DNA of 51,662 bases from Shewanella algicola (lineage in GTDB: Bacteria > Pseudomonadota > Gammaproteobacteria > Enterobacterales > Shewanellaceae). The DNA lies in contig NZ_BMQI01000034.1 in NCBI RefSeq assembly GCF_014648035.1, forward strand, positions 1-51,662, written 5' to 3'. The position numbers and the translations under genes were made by a program. The notes beneath the pieces were generated by a model. It saw nothing but the letters and a program-made list of their open reading frames with translations, had not been told where the DNA came from and ran no database searches. How positions within the stretch are numbered: the first letter of the stretch is position 1; the number at the start of each line of letters is the position of its first letter. Positions 26,862-38,472 of the stretch are shown one piece after another.

Positions 26862-28175
26862 TTATAGAATACGTCGCAATAAAAAGTCAGCTTTTAAACG
26901 GCGAATGCGGTTCATGATCTTTTTCACAGGTTTTGGGTATTTACGTAACGTATCGATTTGGCTGTAATGAAATAAGCGTTCAGTGTGCAACAAGATGTGC
27001 TGCTGTTCGGCGATAAACGACGCTTTCCAACTACCCGACTCATCATGTAGCAATAAACCATTTTCTAAATCTAATGCCCAGGCGCGAGGGTTGAGGTTAG
27101 AACCTGTAATCAAGTGTTTACGGTTATCGGCACTGATACCTTTTAAATGGAAACTGTTAATACCGTCTTTCCATAAATGGATATTCAACTGGCCGTTTTC
27201 GATAGCCCACTGCTGACGTTTAGCAAATTTTCGTAACGATTGTTCATACATGTAAGGCAATGCACCAATGGTCGAAAAATCTTGCTCTGGCGGAATATAA
27301 AAATCATTTGCCGTTTTGTCACCCACCACAATATCAATCTTTTTACCTGCTCGCAGGTGTTTGGCTAATGCCCTGCTCAACACGGCAGGAGGATTAAAAT
27401 AGGGCGTACAAATAAACAAGTGCTCTTTAGATGTTTCAACCAGTTTAATCACAGTATTATTTAATTGGTTCTTTTTACGACCTAAACCAATTAAAGGGGT
27501 AACCCGATTGCCAACTGTTGTAGATTGGTACTGATAAGTTGCCTGAGATAATCGATGTTTAAATGTTTTAACATCTTGTTTTTCAGGGTTGATTTCATTC
27601 GCAGCGGCATGACTCAACACACTCACGGCAGAGTCGCTGGTAATGTGTTGTTTAATCATGTCGCGCATACTGCGAGCTAATTCAGCGCTCTCGATTACGT
27701 GGTAACGGTCAAAACGGTATTTGTCTTTTTGTTGCAAGTAAATATTGTTAATGCTGGCGCCACTGTAAATCACTGCATCGTCAATAATAAAACCTTTGAG
27801 GTGCAACACCCCCATAAACTCACGTGACTTTACCGGTACACCAACAATATCAAATGGATGCTCAGCGTTAGCCATCAAGTTGCGATAAAGAATGTAATTG
27901 CCGCTATCGCCTTTATGGCCAATTAAGCCACGACGAGCACGGTGGTAATCAACTAATACTTTGATGTCTAAATCTGGTTGGCGTGCTTTTGCGGCTAATA
28001 ATGCATGCAAGACTTCACGGCCTGCTTCATCGTCTTCGACGTATAACGCGGCAATATAAATTGAAGATGTTGCAGACTCAATTTTAGCTAATAAGGCTTG
28101 CTTAAAATCCTTAGGATTAAGTAACCAAGACACAGCATCAGCTTTTAGCGCAATACCACCTAGCTTATCCAGCAA
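26862..28175 (-). CDS. pssA: CDP-diacylglycerol-serine O-phosphatidyltransferase
   Basis: This enzyme makes phosphatidylserine from CDP-diacylglycerol and serine, the committed step to phosphatidylethanolamine, at the inner face of the membrane. It is a phospholipase-D-superfamily member with two HKD motifs: H125/K127/D132 in HLKGFIIDD and a second in FHLKGISADNRKHLITGSN. It matches E. coli PssA along its length, including ICTPYFNPPAVL and IDIVVGDKTANDFYIP. I chose the TTG at 28175 because AAGGAGG lies five bases before it; longer starts at 28229 (TTG) or 28202 (ATG) have no ribosome-binding site. The resulting 437 residues fit the family. Confidence 0.93.
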   Translation of the reverse strand: MLDKLGGIALKADAVSWLLNPKDFKQALLAKIESATSSIYIAALYVEDDEAGREVLHALLAAKARQPDLDIKVLVDYHRARRGLIGHKGDSGNYILYRNLMANAEHPFDIVGVPVKSREFMGVLHLKGFIIDDAVIYSGASINNIYLQQKDKYRFDRYHVIESAELARSMRDMIKQHITSDSAVSVLSHAAANEINPEKQDVKTFKHRLSQATYQYQSTTVGNRVTPLIGLGRKKNQLNNTVIKLVETSKEHLFICTPYFNPPAVLSRALAKHLRAGKKIDIVVGDKTANDFYIPPEQDFSTIGALPYMYEQSLRKFAKRQQWAIENGQLNIHLWKDGINSFHLKGISADNRKHLITGSNLNPRAWALDLENGLLLHDESGSWKASFIAEQQHILLHTERLFHYSQIDTLRKYPKPVKKIMNRIRRLKADFLLRRIL

Positions 28176-28882
28176 GGCATCCTCCTTAAAATGGGTGAAC
28201 ATCGCAGTGCAATGAGAAAAAATGAACAAACATCACAGGACAGGTTTCACTGTTACACTTGTGATTTTTACCACTCATTGACTTTACTTTTAATCGGCTA
28301 CAAGTGGGCATCAATCAAATAGACTTTGTTGATGTACTAACTTGGTTATCGATATTTTTGGCCTAACAAATATTGCGGTTTTCCGTACTCACAAACACCG
28401 TAAAGCGTGGTACTCGAATCACATGTTCGTTTTGGCGCATAATTTAGCTGATAGAAATTACCGACTAACAAGGGGATGAGCAAGGTGTTTCTTACTTAAA
28501 GGCGGTTTTAATGGCCTTATTTGTATAAAATATGGGCGACAGCACTAAAATATTACCTATCTGTTTGCTAAGCGAGCAGCTTGAATATTGGGTAAATGGC
28601 TTTAAATTTGTATTACTGTCTTTTTTTAAGAGAGTATTGTTTGACACAAATACCCAATAAGACGAGCACAATGATAGTGCTAACCTCTTGGCGTTCTTTG
28701 TGTACAGAGCTACTTTCAGCTTGCCTCATGTTCACTTGAAACAAATAGCGGTGAAACACTCTCCGTAATATATTTTATTCATCAACGTCATAGCCATATC
28801 AGCGATTGCTTTGTTAAGCTAAAATATATTTACACCGTACCCAGATTGAACATAATCCTTTTTATATAAGTTGTAGGCCGAT
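28176..28882. other. gene-free region between divergent pssA and dacB
   Basis: This is about 700 bases without a credible reading frame. There is a loose inverted repeat, TATTGGGTA (28586-28594) and TACCCAATA (28651-28659), and a TTGACA-like hexamer at 28641-28646 without a good -10. Promoters for both genes must lie here, but I cannot place them. The space is unusually long for this window. Confidence 0.5.
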
Positions 28883-30523
28883 ATGTATTTAACGTTATTA
28901 ACGGCGTCACCCCACTCTCTTACCAAATATCTTGCGGGTTTAGTTTATGCGTTAGCCCGCCCAATCTTAGGTGTAAGTGTATTATGTGGGGTGATTAATC
29001 AGGCAAGTGCTGAAATCGTTATTCCGCCGAGTTTAGCATCAAGCTCAACCACTCAAGCCCCTTCAGAGCTCGCTGCAACTCAATACCTTGACGATATGTT
29101 GCAATTACTTAAGCCTACCTATTCGCAATTGGGCATTAGCGTATGGGATATGACCACTCAGCAAGCCGTGTTCAGTTACAATAATCAATCGTTAATGCAA
29201 CCAGCCAGTATTCAAAAGCTGCTTACAGCACTGGCCGCGACAAAACAATTAGGCCAGGGATTTTATTATCAAACCCAACTCAGCACTTACTCTGAGCTAC
29301 CCATTGATGAACAGCAAATCGTTAACGGGGTATTTCGAGGAGACATTTATATCGAATTTAGTGGTGATCCCACGCTCGAGTATCAAGATTTACAACAGTT
29401 ATTGGCATCGCTAAGCACACGAGGTATCACTGAAATCAGCGGGCAAATTATTTTAGTCAGTGAGCAAGACAGCCAATTGCAAGCTCCTGGTTGGGTTTGG
29501 GACGACTTAGGCATTTGTTATGCCGCGCCAATATCACCTTTTATTATTGATAAAAATTGTGTTTATGGCCGTTTATCTACTACAGGTTATGATAAAACTG
29601 CCACCATTAATATGGTAGGAAAGCGCCCGATTGAAATTACCAATGAGGCCTATTTTATTAATCCCGTGGTGGCCCAATCACAACACAAGCTGGCACCGAC
29701 AGGATCGGTTTATGCTCAAGCCAATAGCCAACCGGCTTGTCAATTAACCTTAAGCCGCTTTGATAATAATCGTTATCACCTTAGCGGTTGCCATTTGGGT
29801 GCTAAATCGCTGCCATTGGCGATTGCCATTACAGACCCCGCCCTTTATGCCAAAAACATTGTCGACAAACAATTAACCACTCTTGGAATACAGCACAAGG
29901 CACCTATGGTGCTCAGCCAAAGCCAAATAACACCTGCTGCAGGGCTACAACATTATGTGATTGCTAGCCATCACTCGGAAACCTTAACTGATTTGCTGTC
30001 GACCATGTTGTTAAAATCTGACAACTTAATCGCCGACAGTTTATTGAAGAAAGTCGGCGAAGCTTATTTTCAAGCCCCCAGTGACTTTGCTCGAAGCAGC
30101 CAGGCTATGAAAGCCATTTTGTATTCGTTAGGAATTGATTTAGCCGACGCCAACTTAGCCGACGGGTCGGGTTTGTCACGCTACAACTTACTCAGTGCAG
30201 AACAAGTGTTAAGTGTATTAACAACGGTTTACCAGATGCCTGAATATCATTTTTTACTCGATACTTTGCCTGAGTCGGGTGTCAGCGGTACCTTACGCTA
30301 TAAACGCTACTTTAATAAATCACCGTTAAAAAACCATGTTTTTGCCAAAACCGGCAGCATGTTAGGCGTGGCCAATTTAGCCGGCAGAGTCAAAGCCAGT
30401 AACGGCCATGATTATTTATTTGTACTCATTGAAAACGGCTTAAGCCCACAAATTAAAAAACAACAAAAAGCACCTTTTTCGGCGGTGTTTCTACAAACTA
30501 TGTTGGATGTGCCTATCAATTAA
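28883..30523 (+). CDS. dacB: D-alanyl-D-alanine carboxypeptidase/endopeptidase (PBP4)
   Basis: This is a low-molecular-mass penicillin-binding protein that trims and cleaves peptidoglycan peptides in the periplasm. Catalytic motifs are SIQK (109-112, nucleophile S109), SDN in MLLKSDNLIADSLLKK, and KTG in FAKTGSMLGVANLAGRV. It has 546 residues against about 480 for E. coli DacB. Part of the excess is an N-terminal region of about 43 residues with a hydrophobic signal (about 16-36) and a likely cut after ASA. The start is the ATG at 28883 with a weak GTAGG upstream; a later start would lose the signal peptide. Confidence 0.92.
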   Translation: MYLTLLTASPHSLTKYLAGLVYALARPILGVSVLCGVINQASAEIVIPPSLASSSTTQAPSELAATQYLDDMLQLLKPTYSQLGISVWDMTTQQAVFSYNNQSLMQPASIQKLLTALAATKQLGQGFYYQTQLSTYSELPIDEQQIVNGVFRGDIYIEFSGDPTLEYQDLQQLLASLSTRGITEISGQIILVSEQDSQLQAPGWVWDDLGICYAAPISPFIIDKNCVYGRLSTTGYDKTATINMVGKRPIEITNEAYFINPVVAQSQHKLAPTGSVYAQANSQPACQLTLSRFDNNRYHLSGCHLGAKSLPLAIAITDPALYAKNIVDKQLTTLGIQHKAPMVLSQSQITPAAGLQHYVIASHHSETLTDLLSTMLLKSDNLIADSLLKKVGEAYFQAPSDFARSSQAMKAILYSLGIDLADANLADGSGLSRYNLLSAEQVLSVLTTVYQMPEYHFLLDTLPESGVSGTLRYKRYFNKSPLKNHVFAKTGSMLGVANLAGRVKASNGHDYLFVLIENGLSPQIKKQQKAPFSAVFLQTMLDVPIN

Positions 30524-30654
30524 TCGCCATTTACACTCAGGCTGTTGGCACAATAAAACTTCAATAATTTCAATCTAACACTGACAGATATAGACTGTTG
30601 CGCTAACATTGCCAGCAGTATGTAAACGTTAGTTGTAAATCGTGTGGAGATAAT

Positions 30655-32067
30655 ATGGATAAGCAAGTCAGTTCACGTGGCACCAAAGAAAAAGCCCTTC
30701 GTCTTAATTTAGATGAAAAGAAGTACGGCACCATCGTTGAAATTGGTGCTGGCCAGGAAGTGGCACGTAACTTTTTTGTGGCAGGTGCAGCAGCCGGAAC
30801 AATCGCTAAAACCATGTCGGCATACGATATGAAATTCTCTGACGCTATTTACGGCGTACAAGAAGACGGCCGCTATGTCAGCAAAGCCCGAGTCCTTGCG
30901 ATGATGGAGCAAGAATTCGATTTAGTGGTTGACCGTGTCGGGGGCGTTCGCTCTAAATCTTCACGTTACTTTACTTACGCTGCGACCGTTTCAGCCAAAA
31001 GTTTCAACCGTAAAAATGAATGCCACGCCTGGTGTGGTGTGCGAATTCAAATGTACCCTGGCGCAGAGCCGTCTAACATTATTGTCCATGTGCGCATGTT
31101 TGACGATACCGCCGAAGCTCAACAACAAGCATTAGGCATATTAGGGGTAAACCTGATTTACGCCAGTTACTATTATTTTGAAGACCCAAAAATGATTATC
31201 GACTCACTGAGCGATAACATGAAAGCCAATCGAATTGAAATTGATTGTATCGACTTTCAAGGGCCTTACTTTGAAGATGTAGATAATCAAGCTAAAAACA
31301 TTCACCTTATTCGCAGCTGGAAAACCCGCGCGATTATGTTTAAAGCCGATGGCAGCGTCGCTGTACCAGCAGACATGCTGTACAAAAAGAATGTATTAAC
31401 CATTCGTGGCTCGTTTAAACCGATTACTAAACTCAATGTAGATATGATTGAGCAAGGCTATAAAGCTTTTGCCACACAAGAAGGCGTAACAAATAAAAAT
31501 ACTGTATTAATTGCTGAAATATCCCTAAATGACTTGCACGGTAAAGATGCCAATATGTCTGAAAAAGACATTATGGAGCGCGTTAAGTTGCTTAATTTAT
31601 TGGGCTATAACGTGATGATCTCGGATTACACTCGTTACTTCTCATTACGGGCTTATTTCCGCCAATATACCCAATTACAAATTGGTATTGTGGTGGGCAT
31701 CGTCAATATTAAACAAATTTTCGACGAAGAATATTACCGCGGTATGGAAGGCGGCATTCTTGAAGCCTTTGGCAAATTATTCCCTGATAACACCCGTTTA
31801 TTTGTGTACCCTGAACGCGATGACAAAGGTGAAATAAATGATTTAAACACCCTCAGTGTGCCTAATAATCTGCGTTACTTATTCCGCCATGTGCTCGATA
31901 ACGGTTTTATCACCAGCATTGAGTCAAGTAACCCCGAGTTGTTTAATATTTTTTCCAGAGAAATTTTACAACAAATTTGTCGCGGCCAAGGAGAATGGGT
32001 TGATACCGTACCCGAGCCCGTCAGTAAAGCCATTATGGAACACAAACTATTTGGTTATAGAGGCTAA
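30655..32067 (+). CDS. conserved protein of unknown function
   Basis: This 470-residue soluble protein has no signal or membrane segment. I recognise it as a widespread family that databases label inconsistently, for example as nicotinate-nucleotide adenylyltransferase or TonB-dependent receptor. Neither label is supported here: there is no nucleotidyltransferase HxGH motif and no beta-barrel or plug features. The most conserved-looking stretch is EIGAGQEVARNFFVAGAAAG (about 31-50), followed by TIAKTMSAYDMKFSDAIYG. Sequence features suggest a folded cytoplasmic protein, possibly an enzyme. An AGATAATATG context gives a weak ribosome-binding site. It is monocistronic with its own terminator. 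Confidence 0.8.
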   Translation: MDKQVSSRGTKEKALRLNLDEKKYGTIVEIGAGQEVARNFFVAGAAAGTIAKTMSAYDMKFSDAIYGVQEDGRYVSKARVLAMMEQEFDLVVDRVGGVRSKSSRYFTYAATVSAKSFNRKNECHAWCGVRIQMYPGAEPSNIIVHVRMFDDTAEAQQQALGILGVNLIYASYYYFEDPKMIIDSLSDNMKANRIEIDCIDFQGPYFEDVDNQAKNIHLIRSWKTRAIMFKADGSVAVPADMLYKKNVLTIRGSFKPITKLNVDMIEQGYKAFATQEGVTNKNTVLIAEISLNDLHGKDANMSEKDIMERVKLLNLLGYNVMISDYTRYFSLRAYFRQYTQLQIGIVVGIVNIKQIFDEEYYRGMEGGILEAFGKLFPDNTRLFVYPERDDKGEINDLNTLSVPNNLRYLFRHVLDNGFITSIESSNPELFNIFSREILQQICRGQGEWVDTVPEPVSKAIMEHKLFGYRG

Positions 32068-32100
32068 CACCCGCAGTCGATTAACCTATTTACAACCTCT

Positions 32101-32137
32101 ATGCGGTTATATCTTTGATGATATAGCCGCATTTTTA
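32101..32137 (+). terminator. terminator of the unknown gene
   Basis: ATGCGGTTATATC pairs with GATATAGCCGCAT (one wobble) around TTTGAT and is followed by TTTTT. Confidence 0.85.
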
Positions 32138-32690
32138 TAATGTGAGAACACTTAAATTAAGCGTAAATTCAAATTTTACACTATGGTTATATCATCACTT
32201 TGGGAGCATTCGATTTAAAAATCATCACAATTGACCAGGCTGGAGTATCAAGTTACGTCGAATGGACTCAATACACAGTAAACTGATTTAATCCCGTCTT
32301 AAGAACACACACTACAATCAATACGCTTAACTTGATTAAGACGTTGTACTTATTTATATACCCAAACAACCTGAAGATGCTCGATTTCAGCAAGAATTTA
32401 CATGCGTTTTGGCAAGGCATTGATTGCGGGAAATGGTTGTTCCCCTTCCACAATCAACTAAATTAACAAAAGCCGCAGCATAAACGCGTGTAAAACTTAC
32501 CCTTTTGGAGTTTCAACGTGTTCCTCTGATGTTTAAAACAAGAGCGTTGTTGAGTTAATTTTATAAGGTGCCTGCATTATCGCATTAACGCGCCTAGTAT
32601 TAAAAACACGGTGAAGCTCTGAAACACGTATCTTCAAGTTGATTGGGTATACAGCTCCCCCACCCAGTTCATTGACACAGGACATGACGA
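32138..32690. other. gene-free region with a MITE-like element
   Basis: Past the terminator this holds no credible gene. Bases 32357-32651 form the element listed separately. In 32138-32356 I see only AT-rich unstructured DNA. Confidence 0.55.
32357..32651. mobile_element. MITE-like element with terminal inverted repeats
   Basis: The left arm (32357-32380) begins TATACCCAAACAACCTGAAG; the complement of the right arm (32628-32651) begins TATACCCAATCAACTTGAAG. The 24-bp arms agree at 21 positions. A TTTCAG follows on the inner side of both, offset by one base. The interior is about 245 bases with no open frame of note, so it is non-autonomous. TA flanks the arms on both sides, as with a TA target duplication, though TA is also part of the arms. 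Without other copies this is suggestive, not proven. The right end lies 39 bases before the GGDEF-EAL start. Confidence 0.55.
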
Positions 32691-34277
32691 TTGCTACAGA
32701 TTTCAGCTTTGTTAATGCTCGTATTAGGGATCGGATTATTAGTTTACAGCTTACGAGCAGTAACTGACATTTGTCACAAAGACACAAGCCTAGGATGGCG
32801 AATTCTGCGCTCACTCATTGTCTTCTTTATAATGGGTTACCTTGGCGTATTTTATTATTTATGTGAACGTGATGACATTGCCACGGCTGATATCATTTTC
32901 TGCGTGATCATGCTCTTTGGTGGTGGTTTTGTGGTATTGGTGACACGCCTTAGTTTACTCAGTTTGCTTAAAGTAAAAAAGTTGGTAATAAGTGAGCGTA
33001 ACCTTGCATTACATGACAGTTTAACTGGCTTGCCCAATCGAAAATACTTGATGGCAGCGTTAGATAAACACTTTGTCTTAAACAAACCTTTTAGTTTATT
33101 GATGTTAGATTTAAACCGCTTCAAACAAGTTAATGACGCACTGGGGCATCATTATGGTGATTTGTTGCTCATTGAAGTCGGAAAAAGGATGAATGAAAAA
33201 CTGCCGCATAATGTTCAGTTATTTCGATTAGGCGGTGATGAGTTTGCCGCAGTTATCGGCCAATCTTCTCAATCTCAAGTCGACAGCACTATCGATGCAA
33301 TTCAAAATGCACTCGACTCAGCCTTTTTTATTGAAAACTATGAGTTAGTGGTTGGGGTTAGCATAGGTGTGAGTCATTTCCCGAGTCAAACTCGTGATAT
33401 CGGCCAACTGTTACAACAGGCCGATATTGCCATGTACACCAGTAAGCGATTATCGAGCGCCTATTGTGAATATCACCCATCGATGAACGATAATGCAGCC
33501 GAAAAAGTCAATATCATCTCATTGTTGAAACATGCACTTTATCACCAAGAGTTTCGGTTATGGTATCAACCCATCATTAGGCTCAGCGATAACCGTATTT
33601 ATGGTGTTGAAGCATTAATTCGCTGGCCGCGTCCCGATGGCAGTTATTTTAGCCCAAGTGTGTTTATCCCGATTGCAGAACAAACCGCATTAATAAATAA
33701 AATGACCACTTGGGTGTTAACACAAATCACCAAAGATCTGCTCTATTTTGACAGTATTGGCTTAGCGCTATGTATCCATGTCAATTTATCGGCGAAAGAT
33801 TTACAAGACCCTAATATTATTGAACAGTGCGTTAGCTTGTTAGAAAACAATCAATCATCACAAAAAATTATGTTTGAAATTACCGAAAGCGCCATGATGA
33901 TTAATGTTGAGCAAGCAAAAAAAGCAATGGATAGAATCGCGATGGCAGGTGGGAAATTCAGTATCGATGATTTTGGAACAGGCTTTTCATCCCTTGAAAT
34001 GTTACGCGACCTGCCGGTAACGCAAATTAAAATTGACCGTTCATTTATCAACAATATCCATCATCAAGATGCCGACTTAGCCATTGTTAAATCGGTCATT
34101 TATTTAGCCACTCATTTAAATTACTCGGTTGTTGCTGAAGGCATTGAACATGCAGACACAGCTGAATTAATCCAGTCACTCGGAAGCCACCTTGCTCAAG
34201 GGTACTTTTTTGCTAAGCCTATGCCCAAATCTGAACTTAGCCAAATCTTACAACTGCCCCTTTCTTCAATAAGTTAA
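32691..34277 (+). CDS. membrane GGDEF-EAL protein
   Basis: This 528-residue protein has three N-terminal hydrophobic segments (about 2-22, 38-60 and 68-92), then a GGDEF domain (about 100-260, RLGGDEFAAVIG) and an EAL domain (about 275-520). EAL catalytic residues are present: EALIRW, HVNLSAKDL, FEITESA, DDFGTGFSSL, KIDRSF and AEGIE. The GGDEF motif is intact but I see no RxxD inhibitory site before it. Both cyclic-di-GMP synthesis and breakdown are possible; breakdown is the safer guess. The start is TTG with AGGA eight bases upstream; an ATG eight codons later is the alternative. Confidence 0.88.
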   Translation: MLQISALLMLVLGIGLLVYSLRAVTDICHKDTSLGWRILRSLIVFFIMGYLGVFYYLCERDDIATADIIFCVIMLFGGGFVVLVTRLSLLSLLKVKKLVISERNLALHDSLTGLPNRKYLMAALDKHFVLNKPFSLLMLDLNRFKQVNDALGHHYGDLLLIEVGKRMNEKLPHNVQLFRLGGDEFAAVIGQSSQSQVDSTIDAIQNALDSAFFIENYELVVGVSIGVSHFPSQTRDIGQLLQQADIAMYTSKRLSSAYCEYHPSMNDNAAEKVNIISLLKHALYHQEFRLWYQPIIRLSDNRIYGVEALIRWPRPDGSYFSPSVFIPIAEQTALINKMTTWVLTQITKDLLYFDSIGLALCIHVNLSAKDLQDPNIIEQCVSLLENNQSSQKIMFEITESAMMINVEQAKKAMDRIAMAGGKFSIDDFGTGFSSLEMLRDLPVTQIKIDRSFINNIHHQDADLAIVKSVIYLATHLNYSVVAEGIEHADTAELIQSLGSHLAQGYFFAKPMPKSELSQILQLPLSSIS

Positions 34278-34675
34278 GCTGCATCGCTTGCCATGTGACG
34301 CGTCAATTCGCGTTATTAGTATCACAAATGACAAAATTTAACGTGTTCTTGGTTAATATGCTGATTTTAAAAGTGTAAGTGAATCCTTTTTAGCGAGTTC
34401 AGCTTAATAAAACATGTAAAAAATTGTTTTCGCCGTTGCTAATGTAAATGTTTGTCATTTACAATCTCGATCTTGAATATTGGCTACTCACATTGACACA
34501 TAATCAGAAAACGCATTTCTCAATCAATTAGTCTATTGCTAAATAACCGCCTTGAAGCAATATCAATGTTGTACGGACTATCGACTAGGTATTTTATGCA
34601 CCTTATATCATCCATAACGATTCTGCCTTACAGGCCGTACTGGCTAACCACACAATGCAAAAGCGAGTGTATCTT
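34278..34675. other. gene-free region upstream of the DUF1624-type gene
   Basis: The only structure I see is the inverted repeat at 34443-34463, listed separately. No terminator for the GGDEF-EAL gene is evident. Confidence 0.5.
34443..34463. promoter_or_regulatory. palindrome, possible operator
   Basis: TGTAAATG and CATTTACA are perfect 8-bp arms separated by TTTGT, about 210 bases before the downstream start. The TGTAAA/TTTACA ends recall TyrR boxes, but the spacing is 9 rather than 6. The regulator is unknown. Confidence 0.4.
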
Positions 34676-35848
34676 ATGAGTGCTAATCAACCAATCAATG
34701 CACTAGATGGCGCAGTCAAAGCGAAACGAATATCGAGCATTGATATGATGCGCGGCGCGGTGATGTTGATTATGCTGCTTGATCATGTTCGTGAACGTTT
34801 TTACTTACACATGCAAGTGAGCGATCCCATGGATTTAAATACCACTTCATGGGAATTGTTTATTAGCCGATTTGCCGCCCACTTTTGCGCCCCTATATTT
34901 GTGTTTTTAACAGGGGTATCAGCTTGGTTATATGCCAACCGCAACCCCTTACAACCACGTTCAGCGCGTGAGTTTTTAGTCAAACGGGGCCTGTTTTTAA
35001 TCGGACTTGAAATAGTTGTGATCAATATTTCATGGATGGGCAACTATCACACCTTGTGGCTACAGGTCATATGGGTGATAGGCCTTAGCATGCTCACCTT
35101 GGCTGCATTAATCAATTTACCTCGTCCTATCATGGCGCTGTTAGGCTTTGCGATAGTATTTGGTCATAACCTATTAACCCCAATTCAGTTTATGCCCAAT
35201 GAATGGGGCTATAGCTTATGGACTATTTTGCACGATCGGGGCTATTTAATTGCTGATGGCGTGTTAAAAGTGAAAATCAGCTACCCAGCACTACCTTGGA
35301 TGGGTGTGATTTTACTGGGTTATGCCGCAGGACCAATATTTTCAAAATCGTCCATCGCTAACAAGCGCCAACGCCAATTACTTCAATTGGGTATTGGCTG
35401 CTTAGTGCTATTTATCATTTTACGAGGCGGCAATATTTATGGTGAAACACTACCCTGGCAAATGGGCAACAATTTAGGTGAGACGTTAATGTCGGTATTT
35501 AACTTAACTAAGTACCCTCCCTCATTAAGCTTTTTATTGATAACCCTTGGGGTCATGTTTATCGGCTTAGTGGGCTTTGAGCGCTTAAACAATCAGTTTG
35601 GCCAGGTATTGATGACCTTTGGCTCGGTGCCCATGTTTTTCTATATTCTGCATTTATATGTATTACTGCTTGTATATAGCATCAGTAAATACGTTTTTGG
35701 TGCCAATCATGGTGAACTATTAGGCGTTGACAATATGGCTTGGGTTTGGCTGATCGCCTTAAGCTTAATCGCTCTTTTGTATTATCCAGTAAAGCGATTT
35801 AGTGCCTATAAACAAGCCAGTCAGCAAGCGTGGATTAAATATTTATAA
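34676..35848 (+). CDS. multi-pass membrane protein, DUF1624 / HGSNAT-like acyltransferase family
   Basis: This is a 390-residue integral membrane protein with about ten hydrophobic helices. The N-terminus reads ISSIDMMRGAVMLIMLLDHV, and FAAHFCAPIFVFLTGVSAWL and KRGLFLIGLEIVVI follow; these are typical of the DUF1624 family, related to heparan-alpha-glucosaminide N-acetyltransferase. The His of LLDHVRERF is a candidate catalytic residue. Members are thought to move acyl groups across the membrane; the substrate here is unknown. I prefer the ATG at 34676 to that at 34655, since the extra residues are not hydrophobic or conserved-looking, though neither has a strong ribosome-binding site. Confidence 0.8.
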   Translation: MSANQPINALDGAVKAKRISSIDMMRGAVMLIMLLDHVRERFYLHMQVSDPMDLNTTSWELFISRFAAHFCAPIFVFLTGVSAWLYANRNPLQPRSAREFLVKRGLFLIGLEIVVINISWMGNYHTLWLQVIWVIGLSMLTLAALINLPRPIMALLGFAIVFGHNLLTPIQFMPNEWGYSLWTILHDRGYLIADGVLKVKISYPALPWMGVILLGYAAGPIFSKSSIANKRQRQLLQLGIGCLVLFIILRGGNIYGETLPWQMGNNLGETLMSVFNLTKYPPSLSFLLITLGVMFIGLVGFERLNNQFGQVLMTFGSVPMFFYILHLYVLLLVYSISKYVFGANHGELLGVDNMAWVWLIALSLIALLYYPVKRFSAYKQASQQAWIKYL

Positions 35849-38365
<2,517 letters not shown>

Positions 38366-38382
38366 CCCTCACTGTTAGACAC

Positions 38383-38412
38383 AAAAAAGCACTGATTATT
38401 CAGTGCTTTTTT
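38383..38412. terminator. bidirectional terminator between katG and pgm
   Basis: GCACTGA and TCAGTGC form a stem extended by six A and six T, with a TTAT loop. It can serve both convergent genes. Confidence 0.9.
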
Positions 38413-38472
38413 ATTTAAACTTTAAAAATTACTGCCGTAATCTTATTCTAACCAAACCTAACTAAATCAGGC

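Noticed and set aside
28586..28659. TATTGGGTA/TACCCAATA pair as a second MITE-like element
   Set aside because: The arms are 9 bp with no extension, and they do not continue into the CAAC(T/C)TGAAGAT block seen at 32357-32651.
34443..34463. TyrR box
   Set aside because: TGTAAA and TTTACA are separated by 9 bases, not 6; kept only as an unnamed palindrome.
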